In this document: piece by piece, positions 1 through 9,087 of the stretch
Position numbering within the stretch: position 1 is the first letter of the stretch
How the letters are laid out: each line of letters starts with the position of its first letter
NCBI GenBank assembly: GCA_963753615.1
Contig: CAVWCW010000034.1
Location: 10,598-74,597, forward strand
Length of the DNA: 64,000 nucleotides
From: CAVWCW01 sp963753615
GTDB lineage: Bacteria > Pseudomonadota > Gammaproteobacteria > Chromatiales > Chromatiaceae
Direction: 5' to 3'
Notes under the pieces: model-generated
Seen by the model: the letters and a program-made list of their open reading frames with translations, nothing else
The model's database searches: none
Told to the model about the DNA's origin: nothing
Position numbers and translations under genes: made by a program

Positions 1-2024
1 TCGGGCAGGAAATACATGGCGAGCAGCAATAGGATGACGGTGACGATTTCCACCAGCAGCTGGGTCAGGGCCAGGTCCGGAGCCGAAAACTTGGCGAACG
101 CCAGGGCCGTGATCAGTCCCACCAGGCCGATCATCAGCACCGCCAGCAACCGGTTGCGATGCAGGTAGGCGGTGCCCAGGGCGCCGGCCCCGAGCAGGAT
201 GCCTCCAAGCAAGGCGCCTGGACTCAGCGGCGTGAGTTCGGCGCTGCCGACGATCGGTTGGCCCCAGAGTCCGAACGCCCCCAGGGCCAGGGTGGCGGCC
301 AGCAGCAGGAAGCTGTAGCGCTGTAGGCTGCGGTTGTCCAGCAGCCGGTCGAGCCAAAGGCCAAGGCGGAACAACCGGTCGATCAGCCCTTCCGCCAAGC
401 GCTTGCCGCTGATCTCCAGTCCTAGGCCATCGTGGGCGGCGAACACCCAGTGACGGGCCCCGTAAAGGGCGACGCCCGCCCCCATGGCTACCAGACTCAT
501 GATGAACGGGGTGGTGAAGCCGTGCCAGATGCTGAGGCTGAAATCCGGCAGCGGGGTCTGCAGCACCGCCCCGGCCGCCAGTTCCAACAGGGGCCGCACC
601 GTGTATTCCGGCACTACGCCCACCGCCAGGCACAACAGCACCAGGATCTCTACCGGCACTTTCATCCAGCGCGGCGGCTCGTGGGGCGTCTTAGGGAGGT
701 TCACCGGCTCGCCGTTGAAGAACACATCGTGGATGAAGCGCAACGAGTAGGCCACCGCGAACACCCCGGCCAGGGTCGCCAGCCCAGGGAACAGCCAGGC
801 CCACTCGAGTTCGACCAGCCAGCGCAGCACCAGGGTCTCGGTAAAGAACATCTCCTTCGAAAGAAAGCCGTTGAGCAGGGGTACCCCGGCCATGGCGGCA
901 GCCGCCACCATGGCCAGCAAAGCGGTATGCGGCATGTACTTGAACAGGCCGTTGAGCTGGCGCATGTCCCGGGTGCCGCTTTCGTGGTCGATAATGCCGG
1001 CGGCCATGAAAAGGGAAGCCTTGAACACCGCGTGATTGATGATGTGGAAGACGGCGGCGACCTCCCCGAGCGGGGTGCCGAGGCCGAAAAGCAGGGTGAT
1101 CAACCCCAGATGGCTAATGGTGGAATAGGCCAGCAGCCCTTTGAGGTCATGCTGGAACAGGGCCAGATAGGCCCCCAGCAGCAGGGTGCTGAGCCCGAGG
1201 CCGCTGACCGCGTAGAACCAGAGTTCGGTGCCTGCGAGCACCGGAAAGAAGCGGGCGAGCAGAAAGATGCCGGCTTTCACCATGGTGGCCGAGTGCAGGT
1301 AGGCGCTGACCGGGGTGGGTGCGGCCATGGCGTGGGGCAGCCAGAAGTGGAACGGGAACTGGGCCGATTTGGTGGCCACCCCGAGCAGGAACAAACCAAG
1401 AATGAGCGGGTACAGGGAATGGTTTTCGAGCGTCTGACCGCTGTCGAGCACCGCCGACAGCTCGTAGCTGCCCACCACCTGGCCCATCAGCACCACCGCC
1501 GCCAACAGTGCCAGCCCGCCGCCGCCGGTAACGAACAGGGCCAAACGCGCGCCCTGGCGTGCCTCCGCCTGGTGCTTGCGAAAGCCGATCAACAGGAAGG
1601 AGGCGAGGCTGGTCAGCTCCCAGAACACCATCATCAGCAGCAGGTTTTCCGCCAGCACCAAGCCCAGCATGGCTCCCATGAACAACAACAGGAAGGCGTA
1701 GAAGCGGGGACCGGCCTCGGCTCCGGTGAGGTAGTAGCGGGCGTACATCACTACCAGCAGGCCGATGCCCAGAATCAGCAGGGCGAACAACAGCCCGAGG
1801 CCGTCCAGCCGGAACGCCAGGGACAGGCCGATCTCCGGCAGCCAGGGGTGATGCTCCAGCAGCAGTTCTCCGGCGAACAGGGCCGGTGCTTCGCTCAGCA
1901 CCAAGCCCAGGCCCAGCGCCGGCGCCAACCCGGCCAGCCAGGCCGGCGACAGGCGCAGGCGCGGTCCTAGCAGGGCCACCAGCAGGGCGCCGAGAAACGG
2001 TAGGGAGACGAGCAGCGACAGCAT
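1..2024 (-). CDS. mnhA: Monovalent cation/H+ antiporter subunit A (MrpA/MnhA-like), cut by the window start
   Basis: This is the large membrane subunit of a multi-subunit Na+(K+)/H+ antiporter of the Mrp type, related to NuoL of complex I. About 674 residues are visible from the ATG at 2024; the C-terminus lies outside the window. The translation is almost entirely transmembrane helices. It carries the proton-conducting transporter signatures WELTSLASFLLIGF and SAQFPFHFWLPHAM followed by APTPVSAYLHSATMVKAG. The last visible helix, with ALTQLLVEIVTVILLL, resembles the DUF4040-type part of MrpA, which argues for MrpA rather than NuoL. The long plus-strand open frame over the same bases (432-1970) is a shadow. 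Other mnh subunits would be expected downstream, beyond base 1. Confidence 0.88.
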   Translation of the reverse strand, partial: MLSLLVSLPFLGALLVALLGPRLRLSPAWLAGLAPALGLGLVLSEAPALFAGELLLEHHPWLPEIGLSLAFRLDGLGLLFALLILGIGLLVVMYARYYLTGAEAGPRFYAFLLLFMGAMLGLVLAENLLLMMVFWELTSLASFLLIGFRKHQAEARQGARLALFVTGGGGLALLAAVVLMGQVVGSYELSAVLDSGQTLENHSLYPLILGLFLLGVATKSAQFPFHFWLPHAMAAPTPVSAYLHSATMVKAGIFLLARFFPVLAGTELWFYAVSGLGLSTLLLGAYLALFQHDLKGLLAYSTISHLGLITLLFGLGTPLGEVAAVFHIINHAVFKASLFMAAGIIDHESGTRDMRQLNGLFKYMPHTALLAMVAAAAMAGVPLLNGFLSKEMFFTETLVLRWLVELEWAWLFPGLATLAGVFAVAYSLRFIHDVFFNGEPVNLPKTPHEPPRWMKVPVEILVLLCLAVGVVPEYTVRPLLELAAGAVLQTPLPDFSLSIWHGFTTPFIMSLVAMGAGVALYGARHWVFAAHDGLGLEISGKRLAEGLIDRLFRLGLWLDRLLDNRSLQRYSFLLLAATLALGAFGLWGQPIVGSAELTPLSPGALLGGILLGAGALGTAYLHRNRLLAVLMIGLVGLITALAFAKFSAPDLALTQLLVEIVTVILLLLAMYFLP

Positions 2025-2334
2025 ATGGAATTCTGGGTTATCTGTTCAGGAGGCCAATATCCTGGGATTCTGCGTGCCCGATTTTATACCGGTGGGGCTC
2101 GCCTTGGCACGCGGTTGTCGCGAGCGTACCATAGCTGCCCGTTGCCTCGCCGGCATGTTTTTGGCCTGTTGGAGCCAGCAGCGCCGCTGCTGCAGTGGCA
2201 GCGACGATGGGCCATTCGCTGTTTGCCAGATCGGAGTCTGCCTGGGAGACCGTGCCGACGGTCACGCGATTGTTCGCCGGAGCCGTTGTCGGCGCGCCGA
2301 GATTCCAAACCGGATAAATCCTGGAGATCACCGA
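2025..2334. other. Intergenic space between divergent genes
   Basis: This 310-base stretch separates the minus-strand antiporter gene from the plus-strand SGNH gene. An open frame continues through it upstream of the SGNH gene, but that extension is Cys- and Arg-rich, looks non-coding and has no ribosome site. I see no clear promoter, repeat or RNA gene. Confidence 0.4.
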
Positions 2335-3426
2335 TTGAAGACCCTGTTCCAATGGATGCTGATGCTCGTTATTACGGTGCTGTTGGCAGAAGTCTCGTTG
2401 CGGGTTTTTCACCACTTTCGCCCGACTTTCGTATTTGAACCGGAGGGGGAGGCTTACACCCGTTTTCGAGGCAAGCCGCATGCTCTGGATTGGGGGTTCC
2501 GGCTCAATTCGCTGGGCTTTAAAGATTCCGAATTCAACCTCGAAAAAGGCGATTCCTACCGTATTCTGGCGTTGGGAGATTCGTTCGGGTTCGCGGTGGT
2601 CCCCTATCCGCATGCCTATCTGACCGTGCTCGAGGATCAGATGAAGGGCAATGGCTTCGATGTGGAAATCCTGAACATGGGCATACCGGCTACTGGTCCC
2701 ATGCAGTATTACTCGCTGTTGGGGAAAGAAGGCATGGTTTATCAGCCGGATTTGGTGCTGGTCTCCTTCTTTATCGGCAATGACTTCGATGTAACGCCGA
2801 AGTCGGAAACCCGCCCCGTTGGATGGGGCCACTCCTATTTGTACCAATTTTTGAAATACGCGCTCGATATTCGCCCCGAGCTCGGGGCTCGTGTGTACCA
2901 TGAGGGCGCCGGTTATTGCGACACCTGTTCCACGCTTAAGGACGAAAAATATCTGAAACTGGCGACGGGGCGCAGTCTCATCTATCGGCAGTTCAGTCCC
3001 AAAAGGCGCGAGAAATTCCAACGTCAATTGGCCGGTTCCATCGACTATCTGGAAAGGATGCAGCGGCTCTGCGCAGACAGCGGCTGTAAATTGGCGGTGG
3101 TTCTGATTCCGGATGAACTGCAAATAGATCCTGAACTGGAGGCCGCAGTGCGGGAAGCGGCGGGCGTGACGGACCGGGAACCAAGCTGGGACCTGGAGCT
3201 ACCCAACCGCCTCCTGGGCGCGGCCTTGGCAGGTCTGAATATCCCCTATCTGGACCTCTACCCTGGGTTCCGCGGTGTCCGGGCCGAGCCGCGGTTGTAC
3301 AAGCCGAATGACAGTCACTGGAATATTGCCGGCAACCAGTTCGCCGCCGACACCATTCAACCCTGGCTCGAGTCGCTAGTCAGTCGATCCGGCGCGGTGC
3401 GGGCCGCTGCGTCAGCTTCGCCATAG
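2335..3426 (+). CDS. Membrane-anchored SGNH hydrolase/acyltransferase-like protein
   Basis: This 363-residue protein has one N-terminal hydrophobic anchor (about residues 5-22) followed by an SGNH-fold domain. The nucleophile block is GDSFGF (Gly81-Asp82-Ser83), a block like GND occurs near the middle, and the catalytic acid/base block is NDSHWN (Asp326, His328). That D-S-H-W form is seen in AlgX/AlgJ-type carbohydrate O-acetyltransferases as well as GDSL esterases, so a role in modifying an extracytoplasmic glycan is plausible. I chose the TTG at 2335 because GGAG lies 8 bases upstream; the open frame upstream is not protein-like. It converges on the sulfotransferase gene with a 15-base tail overlap. 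The substrate is unknown. Confidence 0.75.
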   Translation: MKTLFQWMLMLVITVLLAEVSLRVFHHFRPTFVFEPEGEAYTRFRGKPHALDWGFRLNSLGFKDSEFNLEKGDSYRILALGDSFGFAVVPYPHAYLTVLEDQMKGNGFDVEILNMGIPATGPMQYYSLLGKEGMVYQPDLVLVSFFIGNDFDVTPKSETRPVGWGHSYLYQFLKYALDIRPELGARVYHEGAGYCDTCSTLKDEKYLKLATGRSLIYRQFSPKRREKFQRQLAGSIDYLERMQRLCADSGCKLAVVLIPDELQIDPELEAAVREAAGVTDREPSWDLELPNRLLGAALAGLNIPYLDLYPGFRGVRAEPRLYKPNDSHWNIAGNQFAADTIQPWLESLVSRSGAVRAAASASP

Positions 3427-4389
3427 TTTTCCGATCGCCCGGCGCAGCCGGCCGCCGCTCAGACGCCGCACCTCGGCTTCCAGGTAGTCAAGATGCCGCA
3501 GGGCCGGCCCCATCGCGATTAGCTGACCCTCGATGCGCCCCCAATCTTGCCATAGCTCCGAATCGTCCGGGCCGATCCGGTCTTCCGCCAAACGGCGCAG
3601 CCAACGGTAGCCGTCGCGGGTGAGTGGATTGAGCCGCGGCTCCCGGTCCAGGTCGGCGTCGTCGAAGGCGGTGTGGCGCATGCCGGGTTTGAGAAAGGCG
3701 CCGGAATACTCTTCAATGCCTTGCCGCGCCTCGGCGTCGAGAGGAATTTCGAGCCGCTCGGCCATGCGCTCGAGCTGCCGGCTCGGGTCCGCCATCAACA
3801 GGTCATAGTCCACCACCACGAAGGGATAGCGGGCCAGTTTCCGGAAGTAGGGCACCACGTTGACCAGCCATTCCAGGTCGGTCTTTTCCTGAATCCCGCG
3901 CAGGGGATCGAGCTTGCTGCGGGAGCGGGCCACGCTGAGCGGGCTGCGCGCCGCCACCACGAAGCTGAGTTGAGTCCCGGTGCGCTCCGCCACCTGTTCC
4001 CAGAACGGCAGCATGCGCAGGGTCTGGGCGTACTTGAAGCCCCACAGGGGGTAGCGGACAAAGCGTTTGTCGATGGTTTGCACTGCGGCCTGGCGCAGCG
4101 GTTCCAGCGCCGGCGCTGTCCATTGTTCGGGAGTGATCAAGGCGACGCATTCGGTGCGCAGGCCAAGGGTGCTGCGCACCTGCTTGGCGATCCGCAGCAG
4201 GTCCCGGTCCTCGAAGAAGCCGGTTGGGTTTTTTTCCGTGGGGGGCTTGAGATTGTCTCCCAGTTCCACCCCCAGGGCCTGTATCGCGCGGGCGATGGCG
4301 CTGGTGCCGCTGCGCCCGGCACCCACCACCAGGATGGCACGGGAGGCTTTCGAATTGGTGGGTGCGGAGGAACTTGGGGCGTTAGCCAT
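3412..4389 (-). CDS. Sulfotransferase family protein
   Basis: This 325-residue cytoplasmic enzyme is predicted to transfer sulfate from PAPS to a carbohydrate or other acceptor. The 5'-phosphosulfate loop is VVGAGRSGTSAIARAI (near residue 22), followed by KNPTGFFEDRDL, a pattern of bacterial sulfotransferase-3-like families. A second PAPS-binding region reads AARSPLSVARSRSKLD. It is the last gene of a minus-strand set (ABC exporter, sulfotransferase, ELM1-like protein, this gene). Its start overlaps the end of the upstream gene by 8 bases, which suggests translational coupling. The acceptor cannot be deduced. Confidence 0.78.
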   Translation of the reverse strand: MANAPSSSAPTNSKASRAILVVGAGRSGTSAIARAIQALGVELGDNLKPPTEKNPTGFFEDRDLLRIAKQVRSTLGLRTECVALITPEQWTAPALEPLRQAAVQTIDKRFVRYPLWGFKYAQTLRMLPFWEQVAERTGTQLSFVVAARSPLSVARSRSKLDPLRGIQEKTDLEWLVNVVPYFRKLARYPFVVVDYDLLMADPSRQLERMAERLEIPLDAEARQGIEEYSGAFLKPGMRHTAFDDADLDREPRLNPLTRDGYRWLRRLAEDRIGPDDSELWQDWGRIEGQLIAMGPALRHLDYLEAEVRRLSGGRLRRAIGKLWRS

Positions 4390-5497
4390 ACTGGTCTCCG
4401 GGGCCAGCGGCCCCTGCTGGGTCGGGGGTGCTGGCGGGCGGATGGCCCATCAGCCGGGTAATGCGCTCCACCGCCAGGGCCAGGCCGTCTTCGAGAGGCG
4501 CATGGGATTGCGCTGGCGGTGCGCCCAGGGAACTCACCAGACCGCGTGCCTGCAGCATGCGGTGATAGGCGTCGAAGTCCCGGGCGGGCTTGATCAAGCC
4601 CCAGTAAACCAAGCCCCTGTAAAGGCGGTCCAGGGGCGGGCGCTGCACCAGCCGGCGCCAGCGCTCGCCGCGGGCGCGGCGGCGGGGCCAGGCGAACAGG
4701 GCCACCGGTTTGCCGGTGGCGCAGGCCTCCACCGGCACCGAGGCGCTGTCAACCGTAACGATGAAGCGGTCGGCCAGCGCCAGAAAGCCGAAGTAGGGGT
4801 TGCCCTGATCCTCCGGCTGCCAGCGGTAGCGGTATGCGGGGCATTGGATCTCGGCGAACAGGGCGTCGGCGGACGCCGGCGGGGTGCGCGGGGTGGTGCT
4901 GATCAGCAGCGAGCCACCGGCGGTCCGGGCCTCGGCATCGGCCTCCCGCCCCAGGCGGGCGGCGGTGTCCGGGGCGAACTCGTAGCTGGAGCTGTTGCCG
5001 CCGACGATCAATGCGATACGGGGTCGGGGCAGGGCGGCGAAATGCCCCCGCCAGTCGTCGGCGGCGCGTGCGAGCTTCTCCGGCGGGATGCGGTTCAGGG
5101 CTCCGCTGAGGTGCAGGATATTGTCCCGTTCAGGCAGTCGGTACTGGGGCAGGGTGATGATCAGGTCGAAGCGATGCAGCGGGGCCTGGGTGTGGAAAAG
5201 ATGCACCAAGCGGCTTCGCCCCTGGGATTGGCGCCGGATCCAGCGCGCAACCGGGGCGGCTCGGCGCGAGGCGGCGATCACCAGATCCGGCCAGGGAGGG
5301 CTCAGCGCGTCCGAGCGCGCGCGGTCGACGCTCAGACGCGAGGCATCCAGCAGCAGATTGGGCAGCCGGTTCCAGGCGTTGTGGTAGAGCTGGCGGGTCT
5401 CGAACGGCCAGCCCAGGGCCCGGGCCAGGTTCACCATCTGGGCGTTGCCGCCCTGGCCCTTGCCGAGCAGGACCCAGACCCGGGGTGGTCGTTGCAT
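4382..5497 (-). CDS. ELM1-like (DUF1022) GT-B-fold protein
   Basis: This 371-residue protein matches the bacterial family named after mitochondrial fission protein ELM1. In bacteria the family is an uncharacterised group with a glycosyltransferase-B-like fold. Recognisable family features are an N-terminal VWVLLGKGQGGNAQMVNLA, a central ALIVGGNSSSYEFAPD, and a C-terminal DRFIVTVDSASVPVEACATG, which resembles the nucleotide-sugar-binding half of GT-B enzymes. It sits between two sulfotransferase genes, 11 bases from the upstream one and overlapping the downstream one by 8. A role in building the glycan that is later sulfated is inferred from that context, not shown. Confidence 0.75.
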   Translation of the reverse strand: MQRPPRVWVLLGKGQGGNAQMVNLARALGWPFETRQLYHNAWNRLPNLLLDASRLSVDRARSDALSPPWPDLVIAASRRAAPVARWIRRQSQGRSRLVHLFHTQAPLHRFDLIITLPQYRLPERDNILHLSGALNRIPPEKLARAADDWRGHFAALPRPRIALIVGGNSSSYEFAPDTAARLGREADAEARTAGGSLLISTTPRTPPASADALFAEIQCPAYRYRWQPEDQGNPYFGFLALADRFIVTVDSASVPVEACATGKPVALFAWPRRRARGERWRRLVQRPPLDRLYRGLVYWGLIKPARDFDAYHRMLQARGLVSSLGAPPAQSHAPLEDGLALAVERITRLMGHPPASTPDPAGAAGPGDQYG

Positions 5498-5508
5498 AAT
5501 CCGGCGGT

Positions 5509-6456
5509 TCAGGCGTCGACGGCCGCGGCGTCGGTCCGGTAGCCCAGGGTCGGCGACAGACAGTCGGCGATCAGCGCATCGAGCTGTTCCAACTGCTCGG
5601 CGCTGAAGTCGTCACGGTAGCCGAGCACCTTGCCGCGCCGCACCTTGAACGACTTGCCGTCGCGCACTTTGCTAAGAGACATGCCGCCTTGCTTGAAGAA
5701 GCCGGAGCGCTCCAGTTGCTGCAGGTTCTCGAAGCTGCCGAAGTCCACCGCCTGGCGCAACTCGTCCTGACCCAACTCCAGGCCCGCGAATTCGGCGACG
5801 CCGGTCAGGCTCTCCAGTGGCTGGCCCCGCAGGTCCTCGTAACCGATGATCAGGTGCCTGGGCAAGGCGCGTACGATCGGCTCCCACTGGTTCATGAAGT
5901 CGATAATGCAGGGCAGGCCGATCTCCGGGTGCATCACGAACGCCCAAAGACCGATGTTTTCGTGGTCCACCGGCTGCTTTAGCCCCGCGTTGATCAGCTC
6001 GCGCTTGCCCGGGGAAATTCGCTTGGTGAACTGGATGTACCAGGATACTGCGACGTCACCCGGATGGCGGGTGAGAAAGATCAGCGGCCGTTGGCCCAGG
6101 CGCGCCGCCTGGTCCGGGTCGGAGAAGGCCTCGCGCACCACCCTTTCATAGGTGAGGTGGCCATTGGTGACGCAGAAACGGGGAATGCGGGCATCGGCCC
6201 GGGCCAGCTCGTCGGTCTTCAGCATCAGGTCCTGGGGCAGCCCGTACTTGAGTTGATAGGCCCGCGACAACATGCTGCGCAGCCAGGTGTTGCCGCTCTT
6301 GGGGTAGCCAATGATGAAGACGTCGCCGCGCTCCATTTTGCCCAGCTCCAGAGCGGCCAGCCGGCGGTAGCGGCTGGCAATGCGCCATGGCTTGGGCAGC
6401 AGGGCGGTCGACTTCAGGATCAGGCGGCGTTGGGCGCGGTCGCTAAGTTGGGTCAT
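5509..6456 (-). CDS. Sulfotransferase domain protein
   Basis: This is a 315-residue cytosolic-type sulfotransferase (Sulfotransfer_1-like). The 5'-PSB loop is GYPKSGNTWLR (residues about 50-60) and the 3'-phosphate block is RHPGDVAVSWY (about 130-140). The C-terminal FKVRRGKVLGYRDDFS resembles the conserved RKGxxGDWK(N) block. The ATG at 6456 is preferred over an upstream in-frame TTG at 6522, whose extension is poorly protein-like. It lies downstream of the ABC exporter and upstream of the ELM1-like gene on the same strand. With the second sulfotransferase at 3412 it suggests a sulfated surface product. Confidence 0.82.
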   Translation of the reverse strand: MTQLSDRAQRRLILKSTALLPKPWRIASRYRRLAALELGKMERGDVFIIGYPKSGNTWLRSMLSRAYQLKYGLPQDLMLKTDELARADARIPRFCVTNGHLTYERVVREAFSDPDQAARLGQRPLIFLTRHPGDVAVSWYIQFTKRISPGKRELINAGLKQPVDHENIGLWAFVMHPEIGLPCIIDFMNQWEPIVRALPRHLIIGYEDLRGQPLESLTGVAEFAGLELGQDELRQAVDFGSFENLQQLERSGFFKQGGMSLSKVRDGKSFKVRRGKVLGYRDDFSAEQLEQLDALIADCLSPTLGYRTDAAAVDA

Positions 6457-6537
6457 GAGGGCTCGGACTAGCGGGGTTAAAAATAACCGATAATTGTCGC
6501 AGACTGGCTGGGATTTGGCCAATCACATGGGACCCGC

Positions 6538-8223
6538 TCAGTCCAATGTGGAGGTCTGCAACTGGCCGCCTTCGAGTCGGAACACCCGGTCGGCGATGCG
6601 CGCCAGCCCCCTCTGGTGGGAGATGGCGAGAATGCTGATCTGGCCCCGCAGCCGGCCCAGGGTGTCGCAGATCTCCGCCTCGCTGGCCGGGTCGAGGGCG
6701 CTGGTGGCTTCATCCAGGATCAGCAGTCGGGGTCGGCGCACCAAGGCGCGGGCGATACAAAGGCGCTGGCGTTGGCCGCCGGAGAGCCTTCCGCCGCGTT
6801 CGCCGACCAAGGTCTCCAATCCCTGGGGCAAGGCGCTGACGAAGTCCCAGGCACCGGCGGCGCGTAACGCCCGTTCGGCGTCAGCCGGACCCAGGCTCGG
6901 ATCGCCCAAGGTGACGTTGTGCAGGACACTGTCGTGGAGCAGCAGCGTGTCCTGGGGCACATAGCCGATCTGGACACGCCACTGCAGCAGACTGCACTCG
7001 GCCAGGGACCGACCGTCCACCAAAACCTGGCCCCGGTCCGGCTTGAGCAGCCCGGTAATCAGATCCACCACTGTGGTCTTGCCGGAACCGGAATGACCGA
7101 TCAGGGTGGTGAAGGTGCCCGCCGGCAACACCAGTTCGAGTCCCTGCAGCACCGGCTTGGCGCCGTAGGACAGGTGCACGCGGTCGAGTCGGATCTCGCG
7201 CTCGAACACGGCACGGTCACCGGTCTCCGCCTGTTCGTGGGCTTGCTCGGCGGCCTCGATCGTGTGGTACAAGGACCAGAAGGCGCTCTCCTGGGCCACC
7301 ATGCGCTGGTAGTTGCGCTGCACCTTGCTCAGCGAGGCCATTACCCGCACCAGCAGGATTACCAGCACCAGGAGGTTGGCCAGGGGGATGGCGAAAAAGG
7401 TCACCGCCACGTACAGGCCGCCCGCAACGAAGGCGACGATGGCCGGCTCGTAAAGGGCATTCAGGGCCTCGGTGCTGACAACCTCTTTGCGCAGGGCCTT
7501 GTTGAGGCGCCCGGTCTCCGCCTCCAGCACCACATTGGCGCGGTCCGCCAGGCCCATGGACTTGAACGCCTTGACCGACTGCAGGGTGTCGGTCATGCGG
7601 CTTATCAGTGAGTTGAGCAGTCGGGTTTGGCGGCTGCCGGCCTTGCGCGATTTGCGCACCAGAAAGCCGAAAGCGAAGCTGATCAAGCCGGCCACAACCA
7701 GCGCCGCCAGCGCCGCCTGCCAGGATACCCAGAGGGCGACGCTGACGTACACCACGGCCTCGATTGCCGCCGCCGCGGTGCGCGCCGCATTCAGGTAGGC
7801 GGCGGAGCCTCGGGCCGCCTCGGTAGCCATGGCGTTGGTGAGCTTGCCTGCCGGTTGATTCAGGTAGTAGTCCCAGCGCGTCTCCAGCAGGGCCCGGAGC
7901 AGGCGCAGGCGCAGGTCGGTGGCGATCTGGGCCACCGTAAAGCCTACCTTGCGGTTGGCGAACAGTACCAGCAGGCTCTTCAAGGACATGCCGGCGACAA
8001 CGAGTCCCAGCAACAGCCCCAGGGAAGGCGTGATACCGAACCCCTGCAGCGACTCGACCAACAGGTTGTCGCTGCCGGCGCCTTCCTCGTCCAGGGCCAG
8101 ATTGAGCACCGGCAGCAGCGCCGACAGGCTCACCCCCTGCACCAGTCCGGCAACCAGCAGGGCCAGCAGCGTGATCAAGGTCTGGCGCGTATAGGCGCCG
8201 ACGATGTGGCGAAGGAACTGCAT
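6538..8223 (-). CDS. ABC exporter, fused permease and ATPase (MsbA/HlyB-like)
   Basis: This 561-residue half-transporter has about six N-terminal transmembrane helices (residues ~15-300) and a C-terminal nucleotide-binding domain. Walker A is GHSGSGKTT (near residue 375), the signature is LSGGQRQRLCIARAL, and Walker B is LLILDEATSALD with a switch His in AISHQRG. The start is the ATG at 8223, preceded by TGAGGA 9 bases upstream; a 103-residue extension open further upstream is rejected. It heads the minus-strand glycan-like set and may flip or export a lipid-linked or surface product. The substrate is unknown; peptide or drug export is not excluded. Confidence 0.85.
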   Translation of the reverse strand: MQFLRHIVGAYTRQTLITLLALLVAGLVQGVSLSALLPVLNLALDEEGAGSDNLLVESLQGFGITPSLGLLLGLVVAGMSLKSLLVLFANRKVGFTVAQIATDLRLRLLRALLETRWDYYLNQPAGKLTNAMATEAARGSAAYLNAARTAAAAIEAVVYVSVALWVSWQAALAALVVAGLISFAFGFLVRKSRKAGSRQTRLLNSLISRMTDTLQSVKAFKSMGLADRANVVLEAETGRLNKALRKEVVSTEALNALYEPAIVAFVAGGLYVAVTFFAIPLANLLVLVILLVRVMASLSKVQRNYQRMVAQESAFWSLYHTIEAAEQAHEQAETGDRAVFEREIRLDRVHLSYGAKPVLQGLELVLPAGTFTTLIGHSGSGKTTVVDLITGLLKPDRGQVLVDGRSLAECSLLQWRVQIGYVPQDTLLLHDSVLHNVTLGDPSLGPADAERALRAAGAWDFVSALPQGLETLVGERGGRLSGGQRQRLCIARALVRRPRLLILDEATSALDPASEAEICDTLGRLRGQISILAISHQRGLARIADRVFRLEGGQLQTSTLD

Positions 8224-8549
8224 GTCGGCCGTCCTCAGGCCGTGCCGCGCCGGCGTTCGGTTAAGCGCTGGGGGCTTCTGGGGGAGGTGTTGCTCATGGC
8301 TGGGATCTCGATCTGCGCAAAACAGCAACCCCGGGGTTGCCCATGGCCGTGGCGGACTTGTCGCACCGGCAAATGATCGCCAAGCATACCACCTGACCGC
8401 GGCCGGACGGCAAGAACGAGGCGGTATAGCGGGTCCTATTAAGGGAAGGCTCGAATGCATCGGTGCTCTGTCGAACCAGACCTCACTCGATGCTCGGTCT
8501 CCGCCGCCCGGCCCACCGGACGTCAAACACAACCCGTGAGGAGAAGGCT
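8224..8549. other. Divergent intergenic region
   Basis: This 326-base gap lies between the ABC exporter (minus) and the small periplasmic protein gene (plus). It must hold both promoters, but I see no confident sigma-70 pair, operator, repeat or RNA gene. A strong ribosome site (GAGGAGAAGG) lies at its right edge for the gene at 8550. Confidence 0.4.
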
Positions 8550-8963
8550 ATGAAACAGCAGTCACAAACTACCATTCTCGGTCTGGCGTTCGGCGCCTTT
8601 GCGCTGTCCGCTTCGCCGACGATGGCGGCCACCAATTACTCGGGCAAACTGATCGGCCACGGCTGTGCGCACCAGGGCGCGGTCTGTCCCACCGACCGCC
8701 TGGATCCGCACTTGGCCTTGGAACCCGACTTCGTTTTGCAGAAGGGCAGCGAAGACTACTACTTCCTGTCCAATGTTCCGCGTGACGTAAAGGTGCGGCA
8801 CGCACTGAGGACGGTGGAGGTCAGCGGTGACTTGGACGATAAATACCGCACCATCAAGGTCGACTCGATGCGGGTGGACGGCAAAACCGTTTGGTCGCTG
8901 GAAGAACAGCAAAAGGAATGGGACCATCTGCACAACGACGGCTGGTGGTTCTATCACCGCTGA
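8550..8963 (+). CDS. Small secreted protein of unknown function
   Basis: This 137-residue protein has an N-terminal signal peptide ending near SASPTMAA. The mature part begins with a Cys-containing segment (GHGCAHQGAVCPTD), possibly a disulfide, and ends in an acidic, Trp-rich tail (HNDGWWFYHR). The ATG is well supported by GAGGAGAAGG 4 bases upstream. It appears monocistronic, between the divergent ABC exporter and the mechanosensitive channel. I do not recognise a family, and the small beta-rich periplasmic look is an impression only. Confidence 0.7.
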   Translation: MKQQSQTTILGLAFGAFALSASPTMAATNYSGKLIGHGCAHQGAVCPTDRLDPHLALEPDFVLQKGSEDYYFLSNVPRDVKVRHALRTVEVSGDLDDKYRTIKVDSMRVDGKTVWSLEEQQKEWDHLHNDGWWFYHR

Positions 8964-9087
8964 CCTTCCGCACCGGGCGCCGGGACTGGGCTCGTCCCCG
9001 CCCGGGCCAGGTTCTGGCCTCGGTATCTAGCAGGCGTGTCCCGGAAGCACTAAGCTTTAGCATTGGCTAAGGACTCGGGACTCCTCA

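Noticed and set aside
432..1970. 512-codon plus-strand open frame
   Set aside because: It is antisense to a clear MrpA-like membrane protein; its Gln/His/Gly-rich translation is typical of a shadow frame in GC-rich DNA.
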